Positions 52,101-62,178 of a stretch of DNA of 64,000 nucleotides are shown here, one piece after another. Numbering within the stretch: the stretch's first letter is position 1; every line of letters begins with the position of its first letter. Origin of the DNA: Parietichytrium sp. I65-24A (taxonomy: Eukaryota; Sar; Bigyra; Thraustochytrida; Thraustochytriidae); assembly GCA_012862575.1 (NCBI GenBank), contig BLSF01000001.1, forward strand, positions 310,001 to 374,000, given 5' to 3'. The notes under the pieces are model-generated. The model saw nothing but the letters and a program-made list of their open reading frames with translations. It was not told where the DNA came from and ran no database searches. The translations under genes were made by a program, and so were the position numbers.

Positions 52101-52660
52101 CGTTCTCGACAAGCTTGTTCAACACATATCCGGACGTCTTGTTTTCACAAGTCATGTGGGTGAAGGATGATAGAACTGTCTTGCCGAGAGGTATCATCGT
52201 CACACCTAAGCACTTTGCAATGGTGGAACTTCACTGGGAACTGTGGAATTTTCCAACTGATTTCGTAGCAGAGCGAGAGAATTTCGCCAAGTCTTTGGAG
52301 CAGCAGCATAACGAGGCTGGCGGAGCAGGTGATCCTGCTCGGGTTCGTATGATAGCATCTGTGAATGCTATGTTAGAGTCGCGATGGGAGAACGAGCGAG
52401 CGCAGCGCTTAAAAATTGTCAAGCCAGAGACTACACATGGTTGCACGCAGTCCCTCTTTGATCTTAACGAGGTGCTTGTAGATAGGGGAGAGAATCCAGT
52501 GCTGACACTTGGCTTTGGCCGAGTGAAGTCAAACTCGAAAAAGGAAGGAGGCTATGCCGGCGACCGCAAATCAGATGTCACTCTGGCCCTGCAATTTTAC
52601 GACCACCAAGCTCGGGAGATTTGGTGCCAACGAATGCTCTCTGTTCTTGCCGAAAAGTAA
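46166..52660 (+). CDS. Giant LRR / armadillo-like / PH-like protein
   Basis: 2164 residues from the ATG at 46166, one uninterrupted 6.5-kb exon. The only upstream in-frame extension begins with TTG. Residues about 50-210 hold five or six leucine-rich repeats (LTEVDLSFNQMTTIPDL, LRDLRLSNNLLD, LEILDLKENKM) with a cap ending in FAGNPM. Residues about 300-1100 are alpha-helical in armadillo/HEAT style, broken by acidic disordered segments. After a serine-rich linker near 1690, residues about 1740-1890 look like a PH-type beta module (RRRLLVLTSEAYYLFG). The end (about 1985-2164) looks like a second (LPRGIIVTPKHFAMVELHWE ... ALQFYDHQAREIWCQRML). A large scaffold at a membrane or the cytoskeleton is inferred; I cannot name it. 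It converges on another armadillo/PH-like gene. Confidence 0.75.
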   Translation: MDEEKSDVITNLDAKVWEDYVGSFLGGVIELTGREFHLQSLQGIDVFVKDSALQPERVDVHGNKLSSLFELHSFQLRKLDASRNRIKLLCGPSMPNAWPRKMTSLTEVDLSFNQMTTIPDLATMPNLRDLRLSNNLLDKDSLRNLAAGKQLEILDLKENKMFWPSERACFIDLSVFQHLSKLKRVYFAGNPMCEEIPDYVSIVLGHIRSKRRLKTRPIEMIDNFRVDRNLKDQADAKRKKLAADSGLDPEEDSRTDFTSLLDQPQDELVEGLFSGGRSGSKDLSLAPLPPAPPNPSSFGASQSVIPGVLPTIFLLNEMIEECFNHPSQCIRVLAEMTRDVHSLVDRPQDHVYLFKSENAQTIDEGIEMFLMNVCLLIERQPQVTNKLLRILVYLSTVSEQNLGRRCVAQLNSLMGGGETLAIEVIAIANEHMVPLLERTGDVLTRNIISENLVTLASSPNIPDGLQRSPLDTAIPYIVSSILRARGGPPTDGIIEMAAVASKNPTLARRIGSQGIAPSISKETLEAHASSQRYISLLRTIQNLAEHDVVRIGKNARTSTSSDSPDDEDGDDLERLVQNEPNANGRKVEFRSARAFAKVGVHREILKNFRSLAEEKERNSSDNIDGLLRETILCLSALSRAKAVYHDLMDTRLGYFSQLFQLYSFPNLGPVVMSAILRAVCTILTVPKHWYPLRFEDAVFEKQVVFAEVSSRLQRVVPLLQYLGEKGTKFVLMCNLAPKTERQLYFRQERKCLANLRSPSMHALLVAIIDLMTIYSKEASRPGNLNAVSIAQELNQNKRENYLFACLNTPSDDVRIAVVRCLQEVQLSEFDYQEINYLVELLANATNISAGKTEEVLGGSFLLLTKLCLSEHAAGQSFRSSFAEKTANAALSILERNEQRDTRGHEIESYQKRILSSACVRFLQACSGFPRLRNFLRSQDVLKKMIAVLCIEDSNASIVRLNPRESEISREEYRPNLVERTLCGRQVEYLLRTLVGFPSVDPARVIAPRVLRRIADVLMGVPDPTLEMIRKANFTSDSTETGQAEVENANAKGAPENGSEPSSPLENETDPIPSTPLPDDTPEPRFADFGTEGHKPLPPWVLEQMRDGADLSVEFRTLTNKLAIREKGMPAYWNSIMASQTGCSDNWIDTNFSTLEERNEKLQQHQLFIQFSGIERLLLFMVGAVEKIAPVTAIDLGNSADQRNSTQLGDSISLPSNVSVSKLLAAFKVTDAKTILDDVLTRSVSAEKAIAEANSKIGSIASAKPQVTGRELLLRYFMQETLDESGSATCHQSIETQVLQTGEEEDVDKHGGTVDSQAYPDADTAMFGPNAAQVLRRDTEVTETLIAGLRVLYSLLRFGSADTTEGAKAALRVPSRLRLLACLCCGPPSSPVWPQSLVGAKFMAIAYELCLMPGLRREENDDMLSVYSIVCHVGKRIISTLRFFAESRNLSEADLVTALHTTRTLALIASQIKYLRIMDQGKPRPPRFRKLGLEAVWRVLLPFESTVKGSVAILVACSVTRPENRQNPGTELIEYCIREHVTQFLVSAFSTSTLNRYEVLEELVRTQIGDKSSMLRSTYIQDLLHRVAHAAFVDQLRTHMLSKAYFVDDSMSEQSGDDSAFSSDVGETLLGSELPQDGFGEMVSANKPLTNPRIAKPASSSSSWFQFFTLCAGSRDKGTLSQKSADMQAFKAPEQVFRPAPQQQYRKPNQGPTRQRDWLVDPPPSLTYAALTTMSKSSDRQRWEFDRIGVERILCSAFADVYVPGSKPRRRLLVLTSEAYYLFGEPQEGSGWQVLYSAETLRSEDDLFANPTLFSTPAIFQSEDKRPLLLWRKPYRALDRIVVGLYGERLHIQHKTSELSSKKASETMTLVTYATGVANKLYALFMQMTREWAQVELSTGVDQANLQVPKLEEDTPLYDAIDSTINRLSSGVATSEALMQRMFSRTGQSGGTDKSNAWRLAAEEHSHMQGMRAGKLTEFSFSTSLFNTYPDVLFSQVMWVKDDRTVLPRGIIVTPKHFAMVELHWELWNFPTDFVAERENFAKSLEQQHNEAGGAGDPARVRMIASVNAMLESRWENERAQRLKIVKPETTHGCTQSLFDLNEVLVDRGENPVLTLGFGRVKSNSKKEGGYAGDRKSDVTLALQFYDHQAREIWCQRMLSVLAEK

Positions 52661-52864
52661 AACCCAGCCGTTCGTCCCTTCCATCACGACCCCTGCGAAA
52701 GATAAGATGCCTCTAGCTATTTTCGTCACGATAAATGATAAAGTACGTCACAACAATCACGATAAAAGAAGGCAAAAACAAGGACCTCTCGATTTGTTCA
52801 TTCATTTCAGAAAAAGAAGAGAGGCAGAAAAGGATCTGAGAAAACTTCTTTTACAGTTGAAAAT

Positions 52865-55739
52865 CTATCCCGCCTTATTCAACTTGTTTTGAATCTGGTG
52901 GGTGATCTCACCAAACGTTGCTTGACGAATTTGTAGGACCTTATCAATGTTGCATTTCTGTTGCAAGATCTTGCAGTTGGAGCGCTCAAAGCTCAACACA
53001 TAGATACATCGGAGAGCAACGTCGATGAGAATTTTGTGTCGCTCTTCGTCAGGGGTCTGACTCACAATTCTGACAAGCTGCTCTATTGCGAGGCGGCCGA
53101 TCGTGCGCTTGTTGTCCTCATGTCTTATTGCAAGATTCTTGAGTGCAAAAATGACAGTCACTTGAAGACTCTCTCTTAGTTGCATGAGCTCTCCGTACTT
53201 GTCCACCAGTAAATCGACGAGGACCCGGATAGCGCGGGGCTGCTCAAACATCGAACCTCGAAAAGTCGGGTCAGGGGAAATTTCCATACCGAGCGCGCTT
53301 GTGATTCGTTGCCGCAGCCTTGTATCGCTGGCCAGGTTTCCTATCACCGCACAGGCTTGAATCATTATACGAGATGACCTGTAATGTGGCGGGAAAGGGT
53401 TTCTCTGCAAAAGTCTCATGAGCGATTCAACAGCCTTGAACTTGGCGACTTGACCGCGGTATTGCTCGGACTTTGTGCAGTTGTTCAGTAACGAACAGCT
53501 GTGACGGACGAGGTCGTCGTGCTTACTCTGGAGGAACTGGCACACCCTGCGGATCGCGCCGCCTGCCATGACCTTGTTTTTGATAATGTTGTTATTCTTC
53601 GTGAAATTCACCAAGGTAGAAACTACCATGACCTGGATTTTTTCGTTGCTGCTGTCGTCGTTAAGAAGATCCACAAGAGCAGGAACTAGCGTATGGAGCG
53701 CAACGTCGGTCATGGGCAGCTCTGGGGTTTCAAAGGCTCCAATCTCTTTCTTCTCGCTGTCTGTTCGACTACGACTTTGACCATTCCCGTCCGTTGCGCC
53801 AGAGCTTGCGCTGCTCCGGGCGATGTGTTTGCAAACGACATATTGCAGCGAGAAGCCCCAACGAGACCGGTCTTTGCCTTGCTGAAGAAGGCGGACGAGA
53901 AAGCGAGGATACTCCAGAGGGTCTGCGGTGTCATCTAGCAGCTTTTTAATGTACCCACTGGACAATAAACGCTCCATCACGAGCTCGTTGAAAGTAAAAT
54001 TCTGCATGAGCCTCTCGTCAGCGATTTTAAGAGGGAGAGTCACATGGCGGTACTCCTCGTCAACGCCTCGAAAGTAAAGGAGCATCTGCAGTACCTGGGA
54101 AAGGCGCTGTAGTCTGCGCGGATTTTGCTGTACATACCTTGATAATTTTGTGATGTCCATGATTCCGGGAAAGAGACCTCCGTCAACACAGAACGCGAGA
54201 TACCTCCAGACCCTCACCTTCCACTCCCGAACCATTGTGGGGCTCGTCGAGTGCTCCGAGACTCCGGGAATCTGGTTCTCCATGCGCAAAGAGTACTCGA
54301 AAGGGTCATCGCTGATTTCGTTCATAGACTGGTCTTTGATGACATTCTCCGTAGTAAATGGCAGGTTTGCGCGTGACAATATTTGAAGAATACTTGCGCA
54401 AAACGCTCGTGCGAGCTTGACGTTTTCGGGGAACACCTTAAAATTACTTGCAAACCATCTGAAAGAGTCTTCGTCCAACATGAGGGCATTTGCCTTCGTT
54501 TGTACTACGAGAGAATCATGCGTGAAGCTTGTGGAGTCAAAAGAAATAGAATCAGCAAGCAGCTCACAGCGCTGAACGTTCTTGGTCGACAGTTGGATTG
54601 GAGAGTACCTGCTCATGGATATGATGACAATGTTTTGGAATTTGTCCATCATTGGCGGGATAAACTTGCGCTGTACAACAATGATACAGATGTCACGGTT
54701 AGCAACAGCTTGCGAGCGTCTTGAGTCGTTCCGGCCGCCCATCGTCCGGAAGTGAACTTTCCAACAGTCAAAGTGTGCAAGGTCTCTCGATAACGTCAAG
54801 TTGCCTTTTCGATGGTATCGTTGCGGAACCCCGACGATGCGATAGTCTACGACTTGACTTCCGATCTCTTTGAGGTAATGGTCGCTCACTTCAGCAATGT
54901 CCTTCTCTCCTCCGATTGTGAGCGAGTATCGCGCCTTGTTGACAGGAAACATTTCGTGAATGATGATGTCCAGAGAATCTGGATGTTGGATGAGCTCCGC
55001 TGCTTTTGACGAATCTGAAACGTCCCTATCTACATATCGCACCGAGGTGCTCGTTCGGCCGGCTGAAGACTGCTGCTCAAATGTCTTCGGCTTGAAAAAA
55101 ATGTAGTTGCCAAACTTGTCTAAAACCACACTAACACAATTCATTCGCCAAACGGGCCGACACGGTTAGACTTGGCCTGCACAACCAAAAAGACAGTCTT
55201 GACACTTACTCTGAAGATGGCGGTTGCGCTAGAGCGCTTTTCGCAACGGATCGATGCGACCCAAGTTCCAAGGTGTTATTGACGTCAACCACGAAAGCAT
55301 ATGAAGGCAGTTGCCAGTGGCGAAACATGTAGTCGGTGCGGAAAAAGGTGTCGAACTCTGCCAAAAGTTTTTCTCGCTCAGAACATTGAAAGACAACTTG
55401 CTCAGGAAACTTGAGATGCGGGGACATCCGCCCGTGTTCGTCAGTTTGCGTGGCAAATTCTGGCATGAGAGGCGTCTCAGGCATGAAAAAGATCGCAAAG
55501 AGCTCTGCGTTCGCAATATCCGCCTCGCAGCGCTCCAAACTTGTGTATGAGCAAGAGTACAGTATGCCATCATTTACAGCCCCTTGCATTTCTCGATCCA
55601 CCAAAAACATGGCATACTTGCCAAAGCACAAGTAGTAAAGCTCATCCAGCTCCTGGTGGATACTTGACTTCACCAGTGCTGTATACTTTAACGGAGCGTT
55701 CGTCACCGCGCTCAGAGCTGCCACACGACATTTTCCCAT
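52865..55739 (-). CDS. Spliced PH-like/armadillo protein
   Basis: Two exons, 55739-55210 and 55130-52865, are joined across a 79-bp intron (GTAAGT donor, GTTAG acceptor, phase 2) to give 931 residues. A nearer CAG acceptor would leave an in-frame stop, so the later one is preferred; this is the least certain junction in the window. Exon 1 and the start of exon 2 read like one or two PH-type beta modules (YYLCFGKYAMFLVDRE, then FPEQVVFQCSEREKLLAEFDTFF). The middle (about 350-480) is helical with REWKVRVWRYLAFCVDGG. Residues about 650-880 are armadillo-type helices (LVPALVDLLND, MVVSTLVNFTKNNNIIKNKVMAGGA). No enzymatic motif is seen. Sharing PH-like and armadillo parts with its convergent neighbour suggests kinship or partnership, which is inference. 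Confidence 0.72.
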
Positions 55740-57456
55740 GCGGCCCCGTCAGCTTCCCTCCCACCGCCAGCCAGCTAATCAATCTAAAACTTACCCCTGA
55801 GCACGCTGGAATTGGACATCTTCTTCGCTGCCGCTTGATCCCCAACTCCAATTCGAATTCCAATTCGCCCCTCTCCTTCTTCTTCTTCTTCTTCTTTTCT
55901 TGGCTCAAAAGCCCGAGTCAACCGTTTCCAATCCTTTAACGCCACCGAACGGTCCACCCAGCCCCTTCGCGACAGGGGCCCTCGCAGGCAAACTAGTTTC
56001 TGTTCTAACAGTAAGTTTATTCAATGAAAAGTGGAGTACGCGGAGGTGGAAAGAGGAAAGGAAAAAGGTACTCGAGGACGTTTCGTGCAGCTTTCTCAAC
56101 AGCCAAAAAGGTAAAAAAGGGTCGCTCATTCACAGAACGAAGAGAGTAGGGTGTGCGACCCGCGGGCGGACGTTATGTTCGGATTTAGTGGAAACCCCAC
56201 AACGTGGGATCTAGATTTGCGCAGAGATGTTTGCCCAGCGCTCGCGCAAGCGCCACAGTATTGGTACTATACGCTGCGTTAGATTTTGTACCAACTCCGT
56301 GGGTAATGGTTCGATAGAGGATCGGGTAGAAGGGGGGAAAGGAATGTCTTCGCGTCCCTGCGCCGCTTTCCGCAGACTCCGCAGACGTCAAAATCAAGAC
56401 GTATTGAGTTAGATTGATGCAATTGATGCTATTGATGGATTGTTTGACAATGAGAACATTAAGTTATTGACGTGAACGCAACTGGCTGTGAACAACTACT
56501 CTGCAGGCGGAGCAATTGACCCATTCATTGCATTCGTTGCTTTCATCACAGTCCGAGCCGTTTCGTTTATTGCACACTGTGGCTCTTGTGGCACATCGCG
56601 GCACAATGACAGCATGTGACAACAATGACGCACCTCGGCAATCTTGGCACTTCAAGTTTCATTACTCTCGAGGTTGTGACTTTGTGTGCTTGTGCCACCA
56701 CAATGGAAACCAATAGGTCCAATGGGGCATATTGTTTCGATGAGTTGAATGAGTAGAGTAAGGAAAGCAGTGGCAATCCTTGTGCCAAATGATCTCTGAG
56801 CATCTTGGAAAGGATTTCAAGCGAGGAGTCAATGGATTGCTTTTTTCAATGTCAAATTGAAAGCAGAGCACTCACCAATCGACCAATCAATCATCCATCC
56901 GTCCATATCCGTCCACCCATCTGCGCACTGCGTCCGTTCATTAGTCCACGTCACCGCCATCGATGGGCACCAATTCCAAGCCGCTTCTTCTGCATCATCT
57001 CCCTTCCTTTCAATTGCAATTGCGGAAACAAAGAAACAAAAAAGAAACATCCACAGAATCCACAGATTGGATTGTTTTGCTTTGCTTTACTTCGCAATGC
57101 ATTGACAGTGAGAGCAGTGAGAGTAGCGAGAGAGTATCAATCTATCTCTCCATCCAACTACAGCTTATCTATCCATCTATCCATCCATCCACTAAGCATC
57201 TTTCTGGCACTAGGACTGGACGCTTTCGACGCACAGTCAGTCTCTCTCAACGCAATCCTATCTTCCATCTTCCATTTCTTCCATTTCTTCCATCTTCATC
57301 TTACATTCATGTTTCACACGTTGGAAGAATTGGAAGAGTTATTGGACGTGTTGGAAGTGGGATCATTGGAGAAGGAGAGAGAGCGAAACGAAGAGCAGTT
57401 CGCCATCGCGTGAGCGGAAAGAGCGCGGCAGAGTTCGTAGGAGGGAAGCGGGGAGG
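55740..57456. other. Divergent intergenic region
   Basis: 1.7 kb with no supported gene. An ATCC tetranucleotide run (57163-57192) and a TTCTTCCATT-type repeat (57260-57300) lie in the likely promoter or 5' UTR of adenylosuccinate lyase. Confidence 0.6.
57163..57192. repeat. ATCC/ATCT microsatellite
   Basis: About seven tetranucleotide units are present, upstream of adenylosuccinate lyase. Confidence 0.85.
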
Positions 57457-59011
57457 ATGTCGGGAAGGATGGACGACGTGTACGAGAACCCTCTCACGAA
57501 GAGGTATGGGTCGAAGGAGATGAGCCACGTGTGGTCCGCGAACAAAAAGTTCTCAACGTGGAGGAGGATGTGGCTGGCGCTGGCGGAGTCGCAGAAGGAG
57601 CTTGGGCTCAATATCACCGACGAGTGAGTGTCTCTGATGTATGGATATCTTGAGTTGCGGGGCGGAGCGGCTGACGAAGTTTTTATATTTTGCGCTTGGG
57701 CGTTTGGATCGTTTGCGATGATGGCACAGACAGCTTGACGAGATGCGCCAAAATCTGACCAACATCGACTACGAGTACGCAGAAAAGATGGAGAAGGAGC
57801 TTCGCCACGACGTCATGAGCCACATTCACACGTTTGGCCAGGTGTGTCCAAAGGCTCGCCCTGTCATTCATCTTGGAGCCACCAGCTGCTTTGTGGTCGA
57901 TAACACCGAGCAAATTCAGACCCACGAGTCCCTCAAGCTGGTTCATGATAAGCTCGTCGTTCTCATGAGCAGGTTGTCCGACTTCGCGATGGACAATAAG
58001 AGTGTGCCAACGCTTGGTTTCACCCACTTCCAGCCAGCCCAGCTCGTGACTGTTGGAAAACGTGCGACTCTGTGGCTCCAGGACTTTATGCTCGACTATC
58101 ATAGACTTGTGAACGAGATAGACAACCTCCCACTTCGCGGAGTGAAAGGCACCACCGGAACCCAGGCAAGCTTTTTGGAACTTTTTGGAGGGGATCACGA
58201 TAAGGTTCTCAAGCTTAATAAATTAGTCCTAGGAAAGTTAGGTTTCAAGAAGGCGATCGGCGTTTCAGGACAGACCTACACCCGCAAGCTAGACTTCTTT
58301 GTCCTTTCAGTCCTCTCTGGAATCGCCCAAAGCGCACACAAGATGGCAACGGACATTCGCCTCTTGGCAAACATGAAGGAAATCGAGGAGCCTTTTGAGA
58401 AGCACCAGGTCGGCTCGAGTGCTATGGCATACAAACGCAACCCGATGCGCTCCGAGCGTATTTGCTCGCTCGCTCGTTACGTCATGAGTCTTCTCGATAA
58501 TGCAGCCTACACACACTCAACGCAATGGTTGGAGCGCACGTTGGACGACTCCGCAAACCGCCGACTGATCCTTCCAGAGGCATTTCTCGGTGTGGATGCT
58601 CTGCTGACCATTGCCATCAATGTCGTCACCGGGCTTCACGTGTGGCCAAATGTCATTCAGTCCCACGTCATGAGAGAGTTGCCTTTCATGGCAACGGAAA
58701 ACATCCTCATGGAATGCGTCAAAGCTGGAGGAGATCGCCAGACTTTGCATGAGGTGATCCGCGAGCACTCCATGGCTGCTGGGCTTCGGGTGAAACAAGA
58801 CGGCGCCCCGAACGACTTGTTGCAGCGAATCAGGGAAGACGAGAACTTTGCACCAGTTCATGACAATCTTGATGAGCTTGTCAACCCTCTCAACTTTGTC
58901 GGCCGCAGCCCCGAACAAGTTGCCGAGTTTATCGAGGAGGAGATTACCCCGATCCTGCGCGAGAACGCCTCCGTGATTGATGGATTTGCCCAAGAGAACT
59001 TGAAGGTCTGA
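57457..59011 (+). CDS. ADSL: Adenylosuccinate lyase
   Basis: Two exons, 57457-57623 and 57730-59011, are joined across a 106-bp GTGAGT...CAG intron to give 482 residues, the usual family length. It catalyses two beta-eliminations of purine synthesis, releasing fumarate from SAICAR and from adenylosuccinate. Exon 1 gives the family start (NPLTKRYGS, then WSANKKFSTWRRMWLALAES). The splice restores the helix ITDEQLDEMRQNL. Family segments follow: RHDVMSHIHTFG, HLGATSCFVVDNT, TLGFTHFQPAQLVTVGKR and GVKGTTGTQASFLELF. The flexible signature loop is GSSAMAYKRNPMRSE, with Ala where many members have Pro. TLDDSANRR then closes the active site. The ATG at 57457 and the N-terminus agree with animal and fungal enzymes. 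It converges on the DENN gene, with 257 bp between stops. Confidence 0.96.
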
Positions 59012-59268
59012 TTGACATGCCCAATGAAGAAACAGTCCGCTAGAGCTCATTTTCAATGGCCCTAAAGATCGTTCGTGCTACGGTCTGCAAACTTCAGCTC
59101 CCTCACCCCCAAGCTAACACAAAATTTGTTCTCACCAATTACAGAAAGTAAAGCGTGTTATGTCTTCTCATGCGAAGATGACGGCAGTTGACTCTTCTTA
59201 GTTTATATCTTTTGACAGACAATTCGAACGACCGGAACCGAGCCTGAGCGAACCGAGCTCTCACGCAA

Positions 59269-62178
59269 TCAGCGCTGGAATTTACTGGCTAGCTCCGACA
59301 CTTTGCCAGACTTTCGCCGAGGCGAAGGTGGTTGCTTGTCTTGTTTTGCTGCTTCAAACAGCGCCTTCGCGTCTTTAACGCTGAGACGGGCGCTCGACGG
59401 CTCTGCTTCTAAAGCAGCACCCTCAATTGACGGGGCAGATTCTTGCGCTGGAGACTGTGCCTCCGTGGTCTCCGCCTCATCTTGTTTCTCCTGAGCTGAA
59501 TTAGGGGCGCCCGGGTCAAGCGCAGAATCTATACTGGTGCGCGGTTTTGGGGGCAACGCGGGAGGACCACGCATCTCTATCTGGGAAAGTTGATCTTTAA
59601 TATCCTCCACGCTCGACGACTTCTCAAAACCTTTTGGTAGGGACGTTGATCTCGGCAGCTTTGGTGCGGGCGGCCGCGAGCGAAATGACTTTGGTGGGGC
59701 AACGGGAGGTGGAGGGCGATCGCTTTTCCTTCTTCCAGAAGATTGTGACCTGGGCCGTGACGACACGGTCTGTTCTGCATCAAGCTGTCCTTCAGCCGGA
59801 TTGATAGCAATCGCCTCGTTTGGTGAGCAGACGTCGTGCCTTTTGGGCGGGGACCGCACGGGGGGCGAACGAGATGGAGGCGACGCGCTGCTGCTCTTTG
59901 GTTCTCCTTGCGGGGTTGGTCGGAAATCCAGCGATTTCGGGCGTTGCACATTTTGCATTCGCGTGCTCGTTCCTGCGCCTTCCACAGTTGGAGGCGGGGG
60001 TGGTGGAGCAATGTTTCGGACGTAATTCGATGCTTCTGCACTGGGGTTCGTATTGACCGGTCCATGGGCTGTTGGTGGCGGCGGCGGAGGAGGAGGTGGT
60101 GGTGGAGGTGGTGGAGATTTAGTTTCTTCATTCACCGGAGGGCGCGGTGGCCGGATCGGGGCTGGCAAGGAAGTCCGGGAAATGAGGCCCGCCGCTTTGA
60201 GCTGCACCACAGGATTAAATAGCATCTCATGCAGATCTTTAAATCGCGGGAAAGGGGCGGTTTTACACCTGTAAAACTGCACCTCCACCTCCTCTGCAGA
60301 TTGTCGCTCAATCAGGAAGAGTTTGTGACCGGCTCGGGGATTGCGCTCATAGCGAAGCCTGTGATAGTCTGCCAAGATGCGGTAAACATCTGCGGCAGTT
60401 CGAGCCAGTGAAGGGTTCTTGTGACGAGTTACGCCGAGGATGTCTTTTGCATGCCGTAACGCGGAGGCAAACGCAATTTCTGAGCCAGCCGAGAGTAGAT
60501 ACCTGAGAAGGAGCATTGCATTGTATCCTGCCCGCCAGCTTTTCTCGCTAGTTTGAAACACGCGCCTCCAAATCGCCTTGTTTGCAGCGAGAGCAAGCAC
60601 GACGTCATACGACTGGCGAGCCGTGCGCTTGAATTGCTCGTCATTATCTGGGGTGTACAGAAGGCCGGTTTTGATGCTATTCGGAATTATATCGAGCATG
60701 TCCGCCACCATCCTACTATCCGGGCTACATTTTCGGTGCGGGATATGCAAGCGGACAACTCTCTTCATCTCGGAGTAATTTGCGTCAGCGCCAACCTGCG
60801 CAAGTACCGAGAGGTAAAGCCTATCTTCTTGCAGCTGAAGCGCCTTCGCTTCTTCGCTGATTCTAAATGCTCCGGTCTGACGCTGACCCCCAGAGTCTCG
60901 GAGCTGCAGTTTTGAACGAAGGCTTTCGAATTGGCGCTCGACAAACTGGCTAAACATTTGCGTGTGCACAAAGCTATTCGCGAATTCGCGGACGCGTGGA
61001 TCCTGAAAAGATGCCACGAACCTTTCCTTGTCCACTTCACCACTTCGAATGTCACCATAGCGCGCCACTTGCCCAAACAAATAGAGGTGGAAGCTGAGGC
61101 ACGCCGTCTTAAGAGCGACCTCACTGACGTTACGGAACACAGCCTTGTTGTAGATTGTCCCTATCTCGTTTGCAAATATTGCTGAAATGCGCATCGCCTC
61201 ATCAGCTTTTGTCCTCGAAAATATTTTCTCCTGTACACTAACTCCGTAAGGAAACACTTTTGTTGAGCTGTCCGCGCTGATCTCGTTCTTGTCCAGGTCG
61301 GCGTAGATGGCCGACCCGATGGGCACTTTGGAAAGGAGCGGGCGATGGCAGCTGAGAATGCCTACCACATACGGCGACGGCGCGGCGAGGTAGTCCACGA
61401 GGTGCTCGGGCATTAGCGGCACGAGCATGTGCTGCCACGCGAATGGGTACAGCAGGCCCAGCAACCCGTGGATGACGATGCTCAGTACAGTCTCGCTCTC
61501 TGAGATGAAGATGATGCGCTGCTCGCACATGATGGCGCCCAACAGGTAGTGCAGTAGGTTTGGCTTGATATGCTTGAGCACCAAGTTCACATGCGCCTTT
61601 TCCGTGCATCTAGGCCGCGTGAACTGGTACTCGCACACCACCTCCAGGCACGCGCTGCGCACTCGGAACGGCGTGCCGTATTCTGGCGCCGGGTTCACGT
61701 TCCACAGCGCCTCCAGCAGGCTCTCCATGGCCGCTCTCCCGCCGATCAGCATCCTTGCGCTCAGGCAGTCCAGCACGCGCAGGTAAAAGTCCACCTCGAA
61801 CCTGCGCGAAACCACGCACAGCACCATCGGCAGCCTCGCGCCAACATCATGCCGCCTCCCGTTGGCCGCCAACGGCAGCACCTTGCGGCAGAATCCATAC
61901 ACGAACTCCCCGCCCTCGCCCGTCATCGCCCACACGAAGCTCGCGCCTTTCTTGCCACCTGCCGCCACCGTCGTCAGCCGCTCGCCCGACCCTCGCGCCC
62001 AGCTAAACGCAGCCACGCTCTCCGCGCCGCCGCTCACTCTCGCGCTCGCGCCGCCAGGGAAGTCCCACGCCACGCGCGCGCGTTCGCCGCCTCTGGAACC
62101 TGCGTCGCTCAGGCAGCCCACGCCGTCCGCGGGCCACTGCGCGTCCGCGCGCACTGCTGCAAAGCAGTCGAACAGCAT
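59269..62178 (-). CDS. DENN-ENTH fusion protein with proline-rich tail
   Basis: 969 residues, no intron. Residues 1-425 form a tripartite DENN domain, a Rab guanine-exchange module: uDENN start LFDCF, a core with LLHYLLGAIMCEQRIIFISES and LVDYLAAPSPYVVGI (about 205-275), and a dDENN helical end. Residues about 460-615 strongly resemble the ENTH/ANTH membrane and clathrin-adaptor fold of epsin (IWRRVFQTSEKSWRAGYNAMLLLRYLL, then AGSE). The rest is disordered. It has a run of 14 prolines near 689-702, a second near 722-727, many PPxP/SH3-type sites and basic-serine motifs, ending in a short helix SELASKFQR. Linking Rab activation to coated-vesicle formation at the plasma membrane or endosome is inferred. 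The start codon gives the canonical uDENN beginning. Confidence 0.83.
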   Translation of the reverse strand: MLFDCFAAVRADAQWPADGVGCLSDAGSRGGERARVAWDFPGGASARVSGGAESVAAFSWARGSGERLTTVAAGGKKGASFVWAMTGEGGEFVYGFCRKVLPLAANGRRHDVGARLPMVLCVVSRRFEVDFYLRVLDCLSARMLIGGRAAMESLLEALWNVNPAPEYGTPFRVRSACLEVVCEYQFTRPRCTEKAHVNLVLKHIKPNLLHYLLGAIMCEQRIIFISESETVLSIVIHGLLGLLYPFAWQHMLVPLMPEHLVDYLAAPSPYVVGILSCHRPLLSKVPIGSAIYADLDKNEISADSSTKVFPYGVSVQEKIFSRTKADEAMRISAIFANEIGTIYNKAVFRNVSEVALKTACLSFHLYLFGQVARYGDIRSGEVDKERFVASFQDPRVREFANSFVHTQMFSQFVERQFESLRSKLQLRDSGGQRQTGAFRISEEAKALQLQEDRLYLSVLAQVGADANYSEMKRVVRLHIPHRKCSPDSRMVADMLDIIPNSIKTGLLYTPDNDEQFKRTARQSYDVVLALAANKAIWRRVFQTSEKSWRAGYNAMLLLRYLLSAGSEIAFASALRHAKDILGVTRHKNPSLARTAADVYRILADYHRLRYERNPRAGHKLFLIERQSAEEVEVQFYRCKTAPFPRFKDLHEMLFNPVVQLKAAGLISRTSLPAPIRPPRPPVNEETKSPPPPPPPPPPPPPPTAHGPVNTNPSAEASNYVRNIAPPPPPPTVEGAGTSTRMQNVQRPKSLDFRPTPQGEPKSSSASPPSRSPPVRSPPKRHDVCSPNEAIAINPAEGQLDAEQTVSSRPRSQSSGRRKSDRPPPPVAPPKSFRSRPPAPKLPRSTSLPKGFEKSSSVEDIKDQLSQIEMRGPPALPPKPRTSIDSALDPGAPNSAQEKQDEAETTEAQSPAQESAPSIEGAALEAEPSSARLSVKDAKALFEAAKQDKQPPSPRRKSGKVSELASKFQR

